64,000 nucleotides of DNA, from positions 124,001-188,000 of the forward strand of contig OZ038323.1 in assembly GCA_964035795.1 (NCBI GenBank), given 5' to 3'. Shown in pieces: positions 38,501 through 49,410 of the stretch (positions are counted from its first letter, which is position 1; every line of letters starts with the position of its first letter). Both the position numbers and the translations under genes were made by a program. The notes under the pieces were generated by a model. That model was not told the DNA's origin and searched no databases. It was given only the letters and a program-made list of their open reading frames with translations. The stretch comes from Pterobdella sp. o SKG-2022 (taxonomy: Eukaryota; Annelida; Clitellata; Hirudinida; Piscicolidae).

Positions 38501-41500
38501 ATTTTAACCAATTGATTGAGAAATCATCGAGATGTAACCTTCACAAGTTAATTTGTCCTTGTTTTCGTATCCTTCATTGCATACGCATTCGTAAGACCCA
38601 TTAGTGTTAGAACATTTCGAAATAGTTGTGAGGCATCCGTGTGAATCTCTCAAACATTCGTTGATGTCTGAAAAATATTTAAAATAGAATGTAGTTGAAT
38701 AGCGAGTGGAAAAATATAGTAAAAAAATGCAACATAAAATGGTAAGTGATCGTAGGTTGGATTAAGATGGTGTTATTTTGGTATAGGTTGGTGTGTCTGT
38801 GGGTGGGCGACAGTTCTCGATGCATGTTAAAACGCATTTTTTTTATTCATATATATCTCAAATTGCTCCTAAGTTTAGATCCATTTTCATTTCGTGTATT
38901 CGAACACATGTTTCAATGAATTTTATTACAATTTTAACCAATTGATTGAGAAATCATCGAGATGTAACCTTCACAAGTTAATTTGTCCTTGTTTTCGTAT
39001 CCTTCATTGCATACGCATTCGTAAGACCCATTAGTGTTAGAACATTTCGAAATAGTTGTGAGGCATCCGTGTGAATCTCTCAAACATTCGTTGATGTCTG
39101 AAAAATATTTAAAATAGAATGTAGTTGAATAGCGAGTGGAAAAATATAGTAAAAAAATGCAACATAAAATGGTAAGTGATCGTAGGTTGGATTAAGATGG
39201 TGTTATTTTGGTATAGGTTGGTGTGTCTGTGGGTGGGCGACAGTTCTCGATGCATGTTAAAACGCATTTTTTTTATTCATGTATATCTCAAATTGCTCCT
39301 AAGTTTAGATCCATTTTCATTTCGTGTATTCGAACACATGTTTCAATGAATTTTATTACAATTTTAACCAATTGATTGAGAAATCATCGAGATGTAACCT
39401 TCACAAGTTAATTTGTCCTTGTTTTCGTATCCTTCATTGCATACGCATTCGTAAGACCCATTAGTGTTAGAACATTTCGAAATAGTTGTGAGGCATCCGT
39501 GTGAATCTCTCAAACATTCGTTGATGTCTGAAAAATATTTAAAATAGAATGTAGTTGAATAGCGAGTGGAAAAATATAGTAAAAAAATGCAACATAAAAT
39601 GGTAAGTGATCGTAGGTTGGATTAAGATGGTGTTATTTTGGTATAGGTTGGTGTGTCTGTGGGTGGGCGACAGTTCTCGATGCATGTTAAAACGCATTTT
39701 TTTTATTCATATATATCTCAAATTGCTCCTAAGTTTAGATCCATTTTCATTTCGTGTATTCGAACACATGTTTCAATGAATTTTATTACAATTTTAACCA
39801 ATTGATTGAGAAATCATCGAGATGTAACCTTCACAAGTTAATTTGTCCTTGTTTTCGTATCCTTCATTGCATACGCATTCGTAAGACCCATCAGTGTTAG
39901 AACATTTCGAAATAGTTGTGAGGCATCCGTGTGAATCTCTCAAACATTCGTTGATGTCTGAAAAATATTTAAAATAGAATGTAGTTGAATAGCGAGTGGA
40001 AAAATATAGTAAAAAAATGCAACATAAAATGGTAAGTGATCGTAGGTTGGATTAAGATGGTGTTATTTTGGTATAGGTTGGTGTGTCTGTGGGTGGGCGA
40101 CAGTTCTCGATGCATGTTAAAACGCATTTTTTTTATTCATATATATCTCAAATTGCTCCTAAGTTTAGATCCATTTTCATTTCGTGTATTCGAACACATG
40201 TTTCAATGAATTTTATTACAATTTTAACCAATTGATTGAGAAATCATCGAGATGTAACCTTCACAAGTTAATTTGTCCTTGTTTTCGTATCCTTCATTGC
40301 ATACGCATTCGTAAGACCCATTAGTGTTAGAACATTTCGAAATAGTTGTGAGGCATCCGTGTGAATCTCTCAAACATTCGTTGATGTCTGAAAAATATTT
40401 AAACTAGAATGTAGTTGAATAGCGAGTGGAAAAATTTAGTAAAAGAATGCAACATAAAATGGTAAGTGATCGTAGGTTGGATTAAGATGGTGTTATTTTG
40501 GGATAGGTTGGTGTGTCTGTGGGTGGGCGACAGTTCTCGATGCATGTTAAAACGCATTTTTTTTATTCATATATATCTGAAATTGCTCCTAAGTTTAGAT
40601 CCATTTTCATTTCGTGTATTCGAACACATGTTTCAATGAATTTTATTACAATTTTAACCAATTGATTGAGAAATCATCGAGATGTAACCTTCACAAGTTA
40701 ATTTGTCCTTGTTTTCGTATCCTTCATTGCATACGCATTCGTAAGACCCATCAGTGTTAGAACATTTCGAAATAGTTGTGAGGCATCCGTGTGAATCTCT
40801 CAAACATTCGTTGATGTCTGAAAAATATTTAAAATAGAATGTAGTTGAATAGCGAGTGGAAAAATATAGTAAAAAAATGCAACATAAAATGGTAAGTGAT
40901 CGTAGGTTGGATTAAGATGGTGTTATTTTGGTATAGGTTGGTGTGTCTGTGGGTGGGCGACAGTTCTCGATGCATGTTAAAACGCATTTTTTTTATTCAT
41001 ATATATCTCAAATTGCTCCTAAGTTTAGATCCATTTTCATTTCGTGTATTCGAACACATGTTTCAATGAATTTTATTACAATTTTAACCAATTGATTGAG
41101 AAATCATCGAGATGTAACCTTCACAAGTTAATTTGTCCTTGTTTTCGTATCCTTCATTGCATACGCATTCGTAAGACCCATTAGTGTTAGAACATTTCGA
41201 AATAGTTGTGAGGCATCCGTGTGAATCTCTCAAACATTCGTTGATGTCTGAAAAATATTTAAACTAGAATGTAGTTGAATAGCGAGTGGAAAAATATAGT
41301 AAAAGAATGCAACATAAAATGGTAAGTGATCGTAGGTTGGATTAAGATGGTGTTATTTTGGGATAGGTTGGTGTGTCTGTGGGTGGGCGACAGTTCTCGA
41401 TGCATGTTAAAACGCATTTTTTTTATTCATATATATCTGAAATTGCTCCTAAGTTTAGATCCATTTTCATTTCGTGTATTCGAACACATGTTTCAATGAA

Positions 41501-43401
41501 TTTTATTACAATTTTAACCAATTGATTGAGAAATCATCGAGATGTAACCTTCACAAGTTAATTTGTCCTTGTTTTCGTATCCTTCATTGCATACGCATTC
41601 GTAAGACCCATCAGTGTTAGAACATTTCGAAATAGTTGTGAGGCATCCGTGTGAATCTCTCAAACATTCGTTGATGTCTGAAAAATATTTAAAATAGAAT
41701 GTAGTTGAATAGCGAGTGGAAAAATATAGTAAAAAAATGCAACATAAAATGGTAAGTGATCGTAGGTTGGATTAAGATGGTGTTATTTTGGTATAGGTTG
41801 GTGTGTCTGTGGGTGGGCGACAGTTCTCGATGCATGTTAAAACGCATTTTTTTTATTCATATATATCTCAAATTGCTCCTAAGTTTAGATCCATTTTCAT
41901 TTCGTGTATTCGAACACATGTTTCAATGAATTTTATTACAATTTTAACCAATTGATTGAGAAATCATCGAGATGTAACCTTCACAAGTTAATTTGTCCTT
42001 GTTTTCGTATCCTTCATTGCATATGCATTCGTAAGACCCATTAGTGTTAGAACATTTCGAAATAGTTGTGAGGCATCCGTGTGAATCTCTCAAACATTCG
42101 TTGATGTCTGAAAAATATTTAAAATAGAATGTAGTTGAATAGCGAGTGGTAAAATATAGTAAAAAAATGCAACATAAAATGGTAAGTGATCGTAGGTTGG
42201 ATTAAGATAGTGTTATTTTGGGATAGGTTGGTGTGTCTGTGGGTGGGCGACAGTTCTCGATGCATGTTAAAACGCATTTTTTTTATTCATATATATCTGA
42301 AATTGCTCCTAAGTTTAGATCCATTTTCATTTCGTGTATTTGAACACATGTTTCAATGAATTTTATTACAATTTTAACCAATTGATTGAGAAATCATCGA
42401 GATGTAACCTTCACAAGTTAATTTGTCCTTGTTTTCGTATCCTTCATTGCATACGCATTCGTAAGACCCATTAGTGTTAGAACATTTCGAAATAGTTGTG
42501 AGGCATCCGTGTGAATCTCTCAAACATTCGTTGATGTCTGAAAAATATATAAAATAGAATATTGTTTATTAGCGAGTGGGTAAAAAGAAAATGGAAAATT
42601 GCTAGATAAAAGGGTAAGTGATCGTAGGTTGGATTAAGATGGTGTTTTTTTGGTATAGGTTGGTGTGTCTGTGGGTGGGCGACAGTTCTCGATGCATGTT
42701 AAAACGCATTTTTTTTATTCATATATATCTGAAATTGCTCCTAAGTTTAGATCCATTTTCATTTCGTGTATTTGAACACATGTTTCAATGAATTTTTATA
42801 CAATTTTAACCAATTGATTGAGAAATCATCGAGATGTAACCTTCACAAGTTAATTTGTCCTTGTTTTCGTATCCTTCATTGCATACGCATTCGTAAGACC
42901 CATCAGTGTTAGAACATTTCGAAATAGTTGTGAGGCATCCGTGTGAATCTCTCAAACATTCGTTGATGTCTGAAAAATATATAAAATAGAATGTTGTTGA
43001 ATAGCGAGTGGGAAAATAGAAAGTGGAAAATTGCTAGATAAAAGGGTAAGTGATCGTAGGTTGGATTAAGATGGTGTTTTTTTGGTATAGGTTGGTGTGT
43101 CTGTGGGTGGGCGACAGTTCTCGATGCATGTTAAAACGCATTTTTTTTATTCATTTATATCTGAAATTGCTCCTAAGTTTAGATCCATTTTCATTTCGTG
43201 TATTCGAACACATGTTTCAATGAATTTTATTACAATTTTAACCAATTGATTGAGAAATCATCGAGATGTAACCTTCACAAGTTAATTTGTCCTTGTTTTC
43301 GTATCCTTCATTGCATACGCATTCGTAAGACCCATCAGTGTTAGAACATTTCGAAATAGTTGTGAGGCATCCGTGTGAATCTCTCAAACATTCGTTGATG
43401 T
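14433..43401 (-). CDS. 68 near-identical calcium-binding EGF exons of the array
   Basis: Each exon is 129 bp, phase 1-1, with acceptor TTTTTCAG and donor GTTACA. The domain starts DINECLRDSHGC and has the hydroxylation motif CSNTNGSYECVC, then NEGYENKDKLTCE. All six cysteines are kept and no stops or frameshifts were seen. Low ends: 14433, 14863, 15293, 15724, 16154, 16584, 17016, 17447, 17877, 18307, 18739, 19169, 19599, 20031, 20461, 20891, 21321, 21751, 22181, 22611, 23041, 23471, 23901, 24331, 24763, 25193, 25625, 26055, 26485, 26917, 27347, 27777, 28209, 28639, 29071, 29501, 29933, 30363, 30793, 31225, 31655, 32087, 32517, 32947, 33377, 33809, 34239, 34669, 35099, 35529, 35959, 36389, 36819, 37249, 37679, 38109, 38539, 38969, 39399, 39829, 40259, 40689, 41119, 41549, 41979, 42409, 42841, 43273. 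Each ends 128 bp higher. Variants seen: Arg to Ile in copies 5 and 9, Asn to Asp (NTDG) in copies 47, 53, 60, 62, 64, 67 and 68, Val to Ile in copy 65. Whether all are spliced into one mRNA is unknown. Confidence 0.88.
15291..18736 (-). repeat. higher-order repeat: four-unit block of 1723 bp, twice in tandem
   Basis: Copies 3-6 and 7-10 correspond one to one at an offset of 1723 bp. Shared private variants include the shortened T-run with TTTATATATATC near 15595 and 17318, the TTTTCTTACAA variant near 16107 and 17830, and the exonic GAATCTATC (Arg to Ile) at 16259 and 17982. This shows block duplication after the single-unit amplification. Confidence 0.85.
33954..39113 (-). repeat. higher-order repeat: six-unit block of 2580 bp, twice in tandem
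   Basis: Private variants recur at an offset of 2580 bp. They are AAACTAGAATG with AAAAGAATGC (33951 and 36531), CCATCAGTG (34308 and 36888), TTCATGTATATC (34547 and 37127; 35837 and 38417) and TTCATTTATATC (34977 and 37557). Parts of the same variant set recur again at 40402 and 41262, which are 860 bp (two units) apart. Confidence 0.8.
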
Positions 43402-43701
43402 CTGAAAAATATATAAAATAGAATGTTGTTGAATAGCGAGTGGGAAAATAGAGAGTGGAAAATTGCTAGATAAAAGGGTAAGTAATCGTAGGTTGGATTA
43501 AAATGGTGTTATTTTGTGATAGGTTGGTGGGTCTGGTGTGGGCGACTATTCTCGATGCATGTTAAAACGCAATTTTTTATTCATATTTTTCTGAACTTTC
43601 TCTTAAGTTTAGTTCCATTTTCATTTTGCATTTTCAATCACATTTTTTTCTAAATTTCTTTAAAATTTTACCTATTGATCAAAAACTCATCGAGATCTAA
43701 C

Positions 43702-43830
43702 CTTCACAAGTGAATTTGTCTTTTTTTTCGTATCCCACTTTACATTGGCATCCATAAGAGCCATTCAGATTTTTACATTTCGAATTAGCTAAACTGCATT
43801 CATGCGAATTGGTCAAACATTCGTCGATGT
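43702..43830 (-). CDS. calcium-binding EGF-like exon, diverged sister of the array
   Basis: This is a 129-bp phase 1-1 exon, in register with the array (429 bp above copy 68). The donor is GTTAGATC and the acceptor ends TTTAAAG. The peptide has DIDECLTNSHECSLANSKC, then KNLNGSYGCQC and KVGYEKKDKFTC. Six cysteines are present. It resembles the exons at 47417 and 4672 more than the array, so it links the single-exon class (type II) to the amplified one. The intron on its low side is recognisable as a diverged array intron, which marks the array boundary. Confidence 0.85.
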
Positions 43831-43898
43831 CTTTAAACGATATTAAATTGCTTTTTATACCTCTGAAATGCTTTCATTTACTGCAAAAAATACTTTAC

Positions 43899-44024
43899 CT
43901 GCGCAACTGAACTTGTTAAATTGTTTAAATCCTTTCATACATTTACATGAGTACGATCCCAGTTGATTGGAGCAATTGGAGTTTATGTCGCATTTGTGGG
44001 AGCCCGTGGAACACTCGTCAATAT
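43899..44024 (-). CDS. calcium-binding EGF-like exon, 126-bp class
   Basis: This is a type I exon with GTAAAG donor and phase 1-1 ends. It encodes DIDECSTGSHKCDINSNC, then SNQLGSYSCKC and MKGFKQFNKFSC. All cysteines are intact. It is separated from the partner at 43702-43830 by a 68-bp intron, as in the other pairs. On its upper side is ATTGAAG, a plausible acceptor, but the polypyrimidine tract is weak. Confidence 0.83.
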
Positions 44025-44380
44025 CTTCAATTATTTAGATGTATTCAATTTTCACATATTTTTCAACTCATACTACCACAAATTCAGCATTGATATGAGA
44101 AGACGTTGGTGGGTGGAAGGTTGCAGCTGATGTCCATAAAATTAATACGTTTAATAAATGTTTCACCAAATGAGTTAGTTCAGACAATTTAATATTTACA
44201 CAGAATTTAAATAATTTTTTCGTTTTTCTCGATTTCATAAATATTTATATTTCTTGGTTTGGTTCTTCTCAGTCTCTGCGTGTACCTATCATGCCCTCAA
44301 TTAGTTCTTTTTTTCTCTAAATTTTTGGCAAATATTTGAAAACTCACCTATGTCATAAAAAGCTCCAAACATTGTTTTGC
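44025..44380. other. intron sequence with a short GTGGGTGGAAGG remnant
   Basis: At 44105-44120 the G-rich motif that accompanies EGF pairs occurs once, followed by CATAAAATTAATACG as at 757-772. Otherwise AT-rich sequence with nothing recognised. Confidence 0.5.
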
Positions 44381-47280
44381 TGCTGGATATTAATGAGCCA
44401 GGAGGAGGTCAAAAAAATGTTTTACAAAAACCTGCAAGCAGGGATTGCTACATGTTGCCCAAAGCAGACAAACTTGTCATTCTTGGTGATTTCAACGCTA
44501 GAGTCGGCACTGACTGCACATCATAAACAAGAGTTTAAAAAAAATAGATTAGGCAAATGCAACAGCAGTGGCTCACGAGCTTCACGATTCTCTTGAGAGA
44601 ATAGAAAGCCTCAGTCCCTTCTGATACTCGCTGAACTTGCATTTGTTAACGATATCGCTCTGATGAAAGTTACCATCAGCAGAGCTGAGTCTCTTTTTCA
44701 CAAACTACCAACACAGTCTGGTTTACTTAACCGTAGCAAAACCACTTGGATGCATCCTCACTCCAAGCAATAGGACTTGAAGGACTACGCCATCGTCAGA
44801 AAAAGGGACAAGAAAGATGTCAGTCACGAAAGCCATTTGCGGGGCAAAGTATTGAACAGACCCCTGCTTGTTGATCTCAAAGCTGAGCATCAGGATTCAG
44901 CCGCACACACGACCGCAGAAAAAAAGGCCCCGAAACGCCTAAATGTTTTCAAGTTTAATAAAGATCACATCAAACAGACATGGACTGAGGAGCTCGACAG
45001 CAAGTTGCAACAGCAGAACTTTGACTCACAGAATGCTGAGTTTGACTGGGCGACTTTGAGATAACGCTTATGTTGCAGCCTTAGAAGTGTTGGGTACCAC
45101 TAAACGAAAGCACAGGAACTAGTTCAACGAAAATACTGAACGCATTCAATCCATGTTGGATGAAAAAAACCGTCTAAACCGAGCACACCTCAACGACCCT
45201 GTCATCTGCAACGAAGAAATCTACATTCTGCAACATTATACAGCTAGAGATGTGACAAATGCAAGATAAATGGCTCAGCGAGAAATCTGACGAAATCAAA
45301 TGTTTTGCTGATCAAATGACTTAAAGAACTTTTACATCGCCTTCAAGACTGTCTACAGACTAACTTCGTTTGGATCGGCTTCCTTTTATAGCGCAGATAG
45401 GAACGTACTGATCACAGAAAAAGTTTTTGAACGCTGGGCAAAGCACTTGAATTGTGTCCTCAACTGTCTTTCCACCATTAACGAGTAAGCGATTGCAAGA
45501 CCCAATCAAGCACTTCCTTGCCCACGTCTCTACTGAACTAATGTAGAAAAAGCAATGAAACGGCTGTCGTGGAAAAACATCTGGTGCTGACTCCATCTCT
45601 GCGGAAATCTACGCCTCTAGTGACCCAATCATGATCAGTAAGCTCTCTGAGCTATTCCTGCCTAGGTGAAAACAAGAGCTTATCCTGCAAGAACTGAAAG
45701 ATGCTTCTATAGTCCACCTATACAAGTGCAAAAAAAATCGTCATCATACGACAACCATTGTGGCATTTCACTACACTTTACCGCCGTAAAAATTTTGGCA
45801 AAAGTTCTGCTGAAACGCTTGGTTGACCACCTGGAAGACGGCCTATTGTCTGAAAGTCAGATCTGGTTCAAACCAGGGCGTGGCACAGTGGACATGATCT
45901 TTGCAGCACGTCAACTCCAGGAAAAGTTTCGAAAGCAGAACGTTGGTCTCTACACCACTTTTGGAGATCTGAAAAAGGATTTCAATAGTGTCTGCAGAAA
46001 AGGACTGGGAGATCATGGCCAAGTTTGGCTGCCCTGCTAAGTTTATTACTATGGTCATGCAGTTCCATGACGACATGAAAACCAGCGTGCAGGACGATGG
46101 GATGTACTCAGAGCCGTTCCCAGTCACAAATGGTGTGAAACAGGGCTACGTTCTTTTTCCAACTTTCTTCAGTATGATGTTTTCAGCCATGGTAACATTA
46201 GAGTCGACTTAAAATTCCAAACTGATGGAAAGTTGTTTAACTTACGTAGGTTTCAGGCAAAAAGCATAGTTCAGAAAGATATTGCTCGCGACTTTCTCTT
46301 TGTTGACGACTGAGTATTGAATATGCAGGAAAGCTAAAACCGGTTCGCCAAAGCCTTTGACTACTTTGGCTTAACAATAAGTGTCAAGAAGAGCAAAATG
46401 ATGTACCAGTCGGCTTTTTAAACTCTCTACACAGAACCAGTTATCACGGTCAACGGAGAGAAGCTTACAGTGCTAGAGAAGTTCATTTACCTTGGCAGCA
46501 CATTTTTTTAATCAGTATTGATTAAAAGGTCTTTTACAGAATCGCCAGAGCCAGCTAAGCGTTTGGCAGACTCAGAGAAAATATGTGGGAGAGAAAAGGG
46601 ATCAGCTTTATGACTAAGCTGAAATTGTACCGTGCAATCGTTCTTCATACACTACTATACGTCTGCGAAACATGTCCTGTGCACGCCAGGCAACTGAACT
46701 CATTCCACATGCGATGTTTTTGGAAATTGCTTTACATCAAATGGAATGACAAAGTGCCTGACACAAAGGTATTCCAAAAGGCTAAGATGGAGAGCATTCA
46801 TGTCTTTCTCAAGCTCTTCCAGCTCAGATGGGCAGAGCACGTACTCAGAATGCCCGACAAGCGACTGCTAAAGCGAATGCTTTTTGGTGAGCTGATTGAT
46901 GGCAAGCGCTCTCTTGGAGGTTAAAGAAAACAATATTAAAACACACTGAAAGCTCCTTTGAAACATTGCAGCATTGATCTTGGCACTTGGGAAAAAATAG
47001 CTCGAGACCGGTCTACCTAGCGCAGTACTGTTTCGACTGGTGTGTCGAGCTTTGAAACGAGGCGTGTGGAAGAGAAGAAGCAGAAACACCAGCGTCGCAA
47101 AATAAGAGCGAGTACTGTTTTTAAGTTTGGTTCTTTTTCAGCGTATATCTGGCCATACTGTACAAGGCTCATCAGTGCGAGGAATGGCTTGACCAGCCAT
47201 CTTCGCACCCACAGAACCCAGAAATAGAAGTTGTGGTTGTCTTCACCCGCGAAGGACGAGCATTATCATCATCATCATAG
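44381..47280 (+). mobile_element. APE-type LINE, probably RTE group, long but degenerate
   Basis: Endonuclease and reverse transcriptase blocks follow one another across several frames. LVILGDFNARVGTDC (endonuclease motif) lies near 44480. A linker follows at 44777-45064. NHCGISLHFTAVKILAKVLL lies near 45745-45805, and RGTVDMIFAARQLQEKF near 45880. FGDLKKDFNSV (motif A region) follows near 45960, then VTNGVKQGYVLFPTFFSMMF (motif B) near 46120, FLFVDD (motif C variant) near 46300, and KLKLYRAIVLHTLLYVCET near 46620. A C-terminal SARNGLTSHLRTH finger remnant lies near 47180. The 3' end has CACCCGCGAAGGACGAGC and an ATCATCATC tail at 47260-47278. GC content is above the local host level. Frameshifts and stops show it is dead. 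It lies antisense in the intron between two EGF pairs. Confidence 0.85.
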
Positions 47281-47416
47281 GATTGGGAACCCTGGCTAAT
47301 GACCAATGTTGCAATGAAGAAAGTTAATGCCACAAATTCTCGCAACTATAACAATATTGAAGTAGAAATTATAAAAATATCGAATAGCACACCCATTGAC
47401 AAACTCACTCATATAC

Positions 47417-47545
47417 CTTCACAAGTGAATTGGTCTTTGTTTTTGTATCCCTCTTTGCATTGGCATTGATAAGAGCCATTCAGGTTCTTACATTTCGAAT
47501 TAGATAAACTGCATCCATGTAAATTAGTCGAGCATTCATCGATGT
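47417..47545 (-). CDS. calcium-binding EGF-like exon, type II
   Basis: This is a 129-bp phase 1-1 exon with donor GTATAT and acceptor ending TCGAAG. The peptide is DIDECSTNLHGCSLSNSKC, then KNLNGSYQCQC and KEGYKNKDQFTC. All six cysteines and the hydroxylation motif are present. It is the intact sister of the defective exon at 4672-4800 and is likely to be near the ancestral form of the array exon, which shares the NKD..TCE ending. Confidence 0.87.
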
Positions 47546-47613
47546 CTTCGAAAGATATTAAATTGCTTTTTAAATTTCTAAAATGCTTTTATTTATTGCA
47601 AAAAATACTTCAC

Positions 47614-47739
47614 CTGCACAACGCAATTTTGTTAATTGTTTATATCCTTTCATACATTTACATGAGTACGATCCCAGTTTATTGGAGCATTTGGAGTGTA
47701 TGTCGCATTTGTGGGAGCCCGTGGAACACTCGTCAATAT
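47614..47739 (-). CDS. calcium-binding EGF-like exon, 126-bp class
   Basis: This is a type I exon with donor GTGAAG and acceptor ending TCGAAG, phase 1-1. The peptide is DIDECSTGSHKCDIHSKC, then SNKLGSYSCKC and MKGYKQLTKLRC. Six cysteines are intact. It is separated by a 68-bp intron from 47417-47545. Upstream in gene direction the intron runs about 10.6 kb to the next recognised EGF exon at 58333. Confidence 0.86.
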
Positions 47740-47849
47740 CTTCGAATAATAAAAGATAATTCAATATAATAGAAACAAACATTATGGTTTATTGAAAAAC
47801 TTAATACACGAAGCTTTTCCTAAGAGTATCTTATATTATCACATTTGAT

Positions 47850-49410
47850 AATGTAAAAGCTTCGAAAAACTAAAATCTGAAAATGAAGATCTAAAAGAAA
47901 ATCAAATACGAAAAAGAGAATAGCCAAACTTAAAAGCTTGTAAGATATACCCAGCATTAATCAAAAACTGAAAAAAATTGAAAAGCTAATTTCTGAAACT
48001 AAATACATAATAAAGGAGTCAATCTCTAAAACGAACTTCATGAACAGTGAACTACAAAAATACATGAAAATAAGTTATAAGTAGGTTTTAGAATCCAACA
48101 AAGAAATCAAAAACACAAATTGTAATATCATTGAAAAAAATCACAAATAATGACAGAAAAAAAAACAATATTTTCCATAATATTGATGAAAATATATACA
48201 AAGATGATTTAAATATCTTCAAATTTAATGAGAATATAACTGAAAAAAAGTAAAAAAAAACAACATCTCTAAAACTTATAGACATGGGAAGTCCAATACA
48301 ACAATAGACAAGCCTAGGTCAACAATTAATTTACTCTATCAACAAATCTTATTAGAGAACTATTATAACAGAGGATTTTAACATCAATATGCTAAGTAAT
48401 AGCCAAGACAATATTTTTTTCAATGATATCCTATCATCATTTAGTTTAGAATCTCATAAAGACAAAATTACAAGACCTTTATCAAATACATTAATAGATA
48501 ATTTCTTCACAAATTTACCTACTTTTGAAGTAACTAATTCTTTTATTGTATTTGATGACCTATCAGATCATCTGCCAATATTATTAACAATTAAACTAAC
48601 AAACAAAAATCAAACTCAATATATAAGATCACTAGAAACTAGAGCAATTAATTACTCACAAGGTTCCATAGAAAATAATAACTCATTTAAAGAAAAATTG
48701 AAAAATAGTGAACTATATGAGACCATTAGTGACAATGTAAACCTAAATTTAGAAAACTATCAAACAAATTATAGGTACATACAAGAGTAGTTTCTATAAC
48801 TCCTCTTAAAATACAAAGTATGTAAACTATAAAAATGATTGGATGACACATGGAATAATACAATCTATTAAAAATAAAACTAAACTATATAAAGCCTACA
48901 TCAAAAACCCGACACCCACAAATAAACAAAAATATAAAACTTACCATAAAATCCTCAAAAAAACAATAAATAAGGCAAAAATAAACAGTTTTTATATTAT
49001 AAATAAGTATAAAAACAATCCCAATGAACTCTGGAAATTTCTTGATAACCTGAAAAATAAAAATAATGAAAAAAGTACATAAAAGTCCATTACAAATTTA
49101 AATGAAATTGAAATAGATAATAAATATAAGTTAGCAGATATCTTCAACGACTACTTTATTAACATAGCCCAAAACTCAAGGAATTTCAATCACATAATAA
49201 TAATGCAGGCTCAAATCTTTTACTTATATCAACAAGTATAAACATGTTTAATTTCAGTTTCTCTGACACCAACAAGGATGAAATGATATATATTATAAAA
49301 AAAATAAAATAAACACAATCAAAAGATATATATGGACTAAACTATAATTGCCTTGAAACAATTATAGCTACCAATCCACACTACTTCATCAAAATAATAA
49401 CTCTTTTTTT
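47850..49410 (+). mobile_element. LINE-A 5' part: coiled N-terminal region and endonuclease
   Basis: A charged, coiled-coil-like stretch (KLKSENEDLKENQIRKRE near 47870) is followed by broken frames. The end of an APE-type endonuclease follows: ITEDFNINML near 48370 and FDDLSDHLPILLTIKL near 48550-48595, with the SDHLPI motif. Linker sequence at 48843-49080 and to 49390 (YGLNYNCLETIIATNPHYF) leads toward the reverse transcriptase, but the element is cut at about 49410 by an antisense Jockey-like LINE. The C-terminal part resumes at 53087. The reverse transcriptase core between them is missing. Confidence 0.75.

Larger units (their letters stand above)
14433..43701 (-). repeat. tandem array of 68 exon-plus-intron units, about 430 bp each
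   Basis: I counted the recurring word ACCTTCACAAGT through the whole array and obtained 68 regularly spaced copies, followed by one diverged copy at 43702. Spacing is 430 bp for most units and 431-432 bp where the intron is of a second type. Type A introns read TATTTAAAATAGAATGTAG. Type B introns read TATATAAAATAGAATATTG and carry a TTGCTAGATAAAAG stretch. Type B introns lie on the high-coordinate side of copies 3, 6, 7, 10, 13, 24, 26, 29, 32, 34, 36, 39, 41, 45 and 66, with an intermediate type at 67 and 68. Copies 47-65 all have type A. Introns are as alike as exons, which indicates recent amplification. Copy number is only as reliable as the assembly. Confidence 0.97.

Noticed and set aside
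14433..43701. Regular repeats suggesting a CRISPR array or satellite DNA
   Set aside because: Units are 430 bp with splice-bounded EGF exons; there are no short repeats with unique spacers, and the sequence is eukaryotic.
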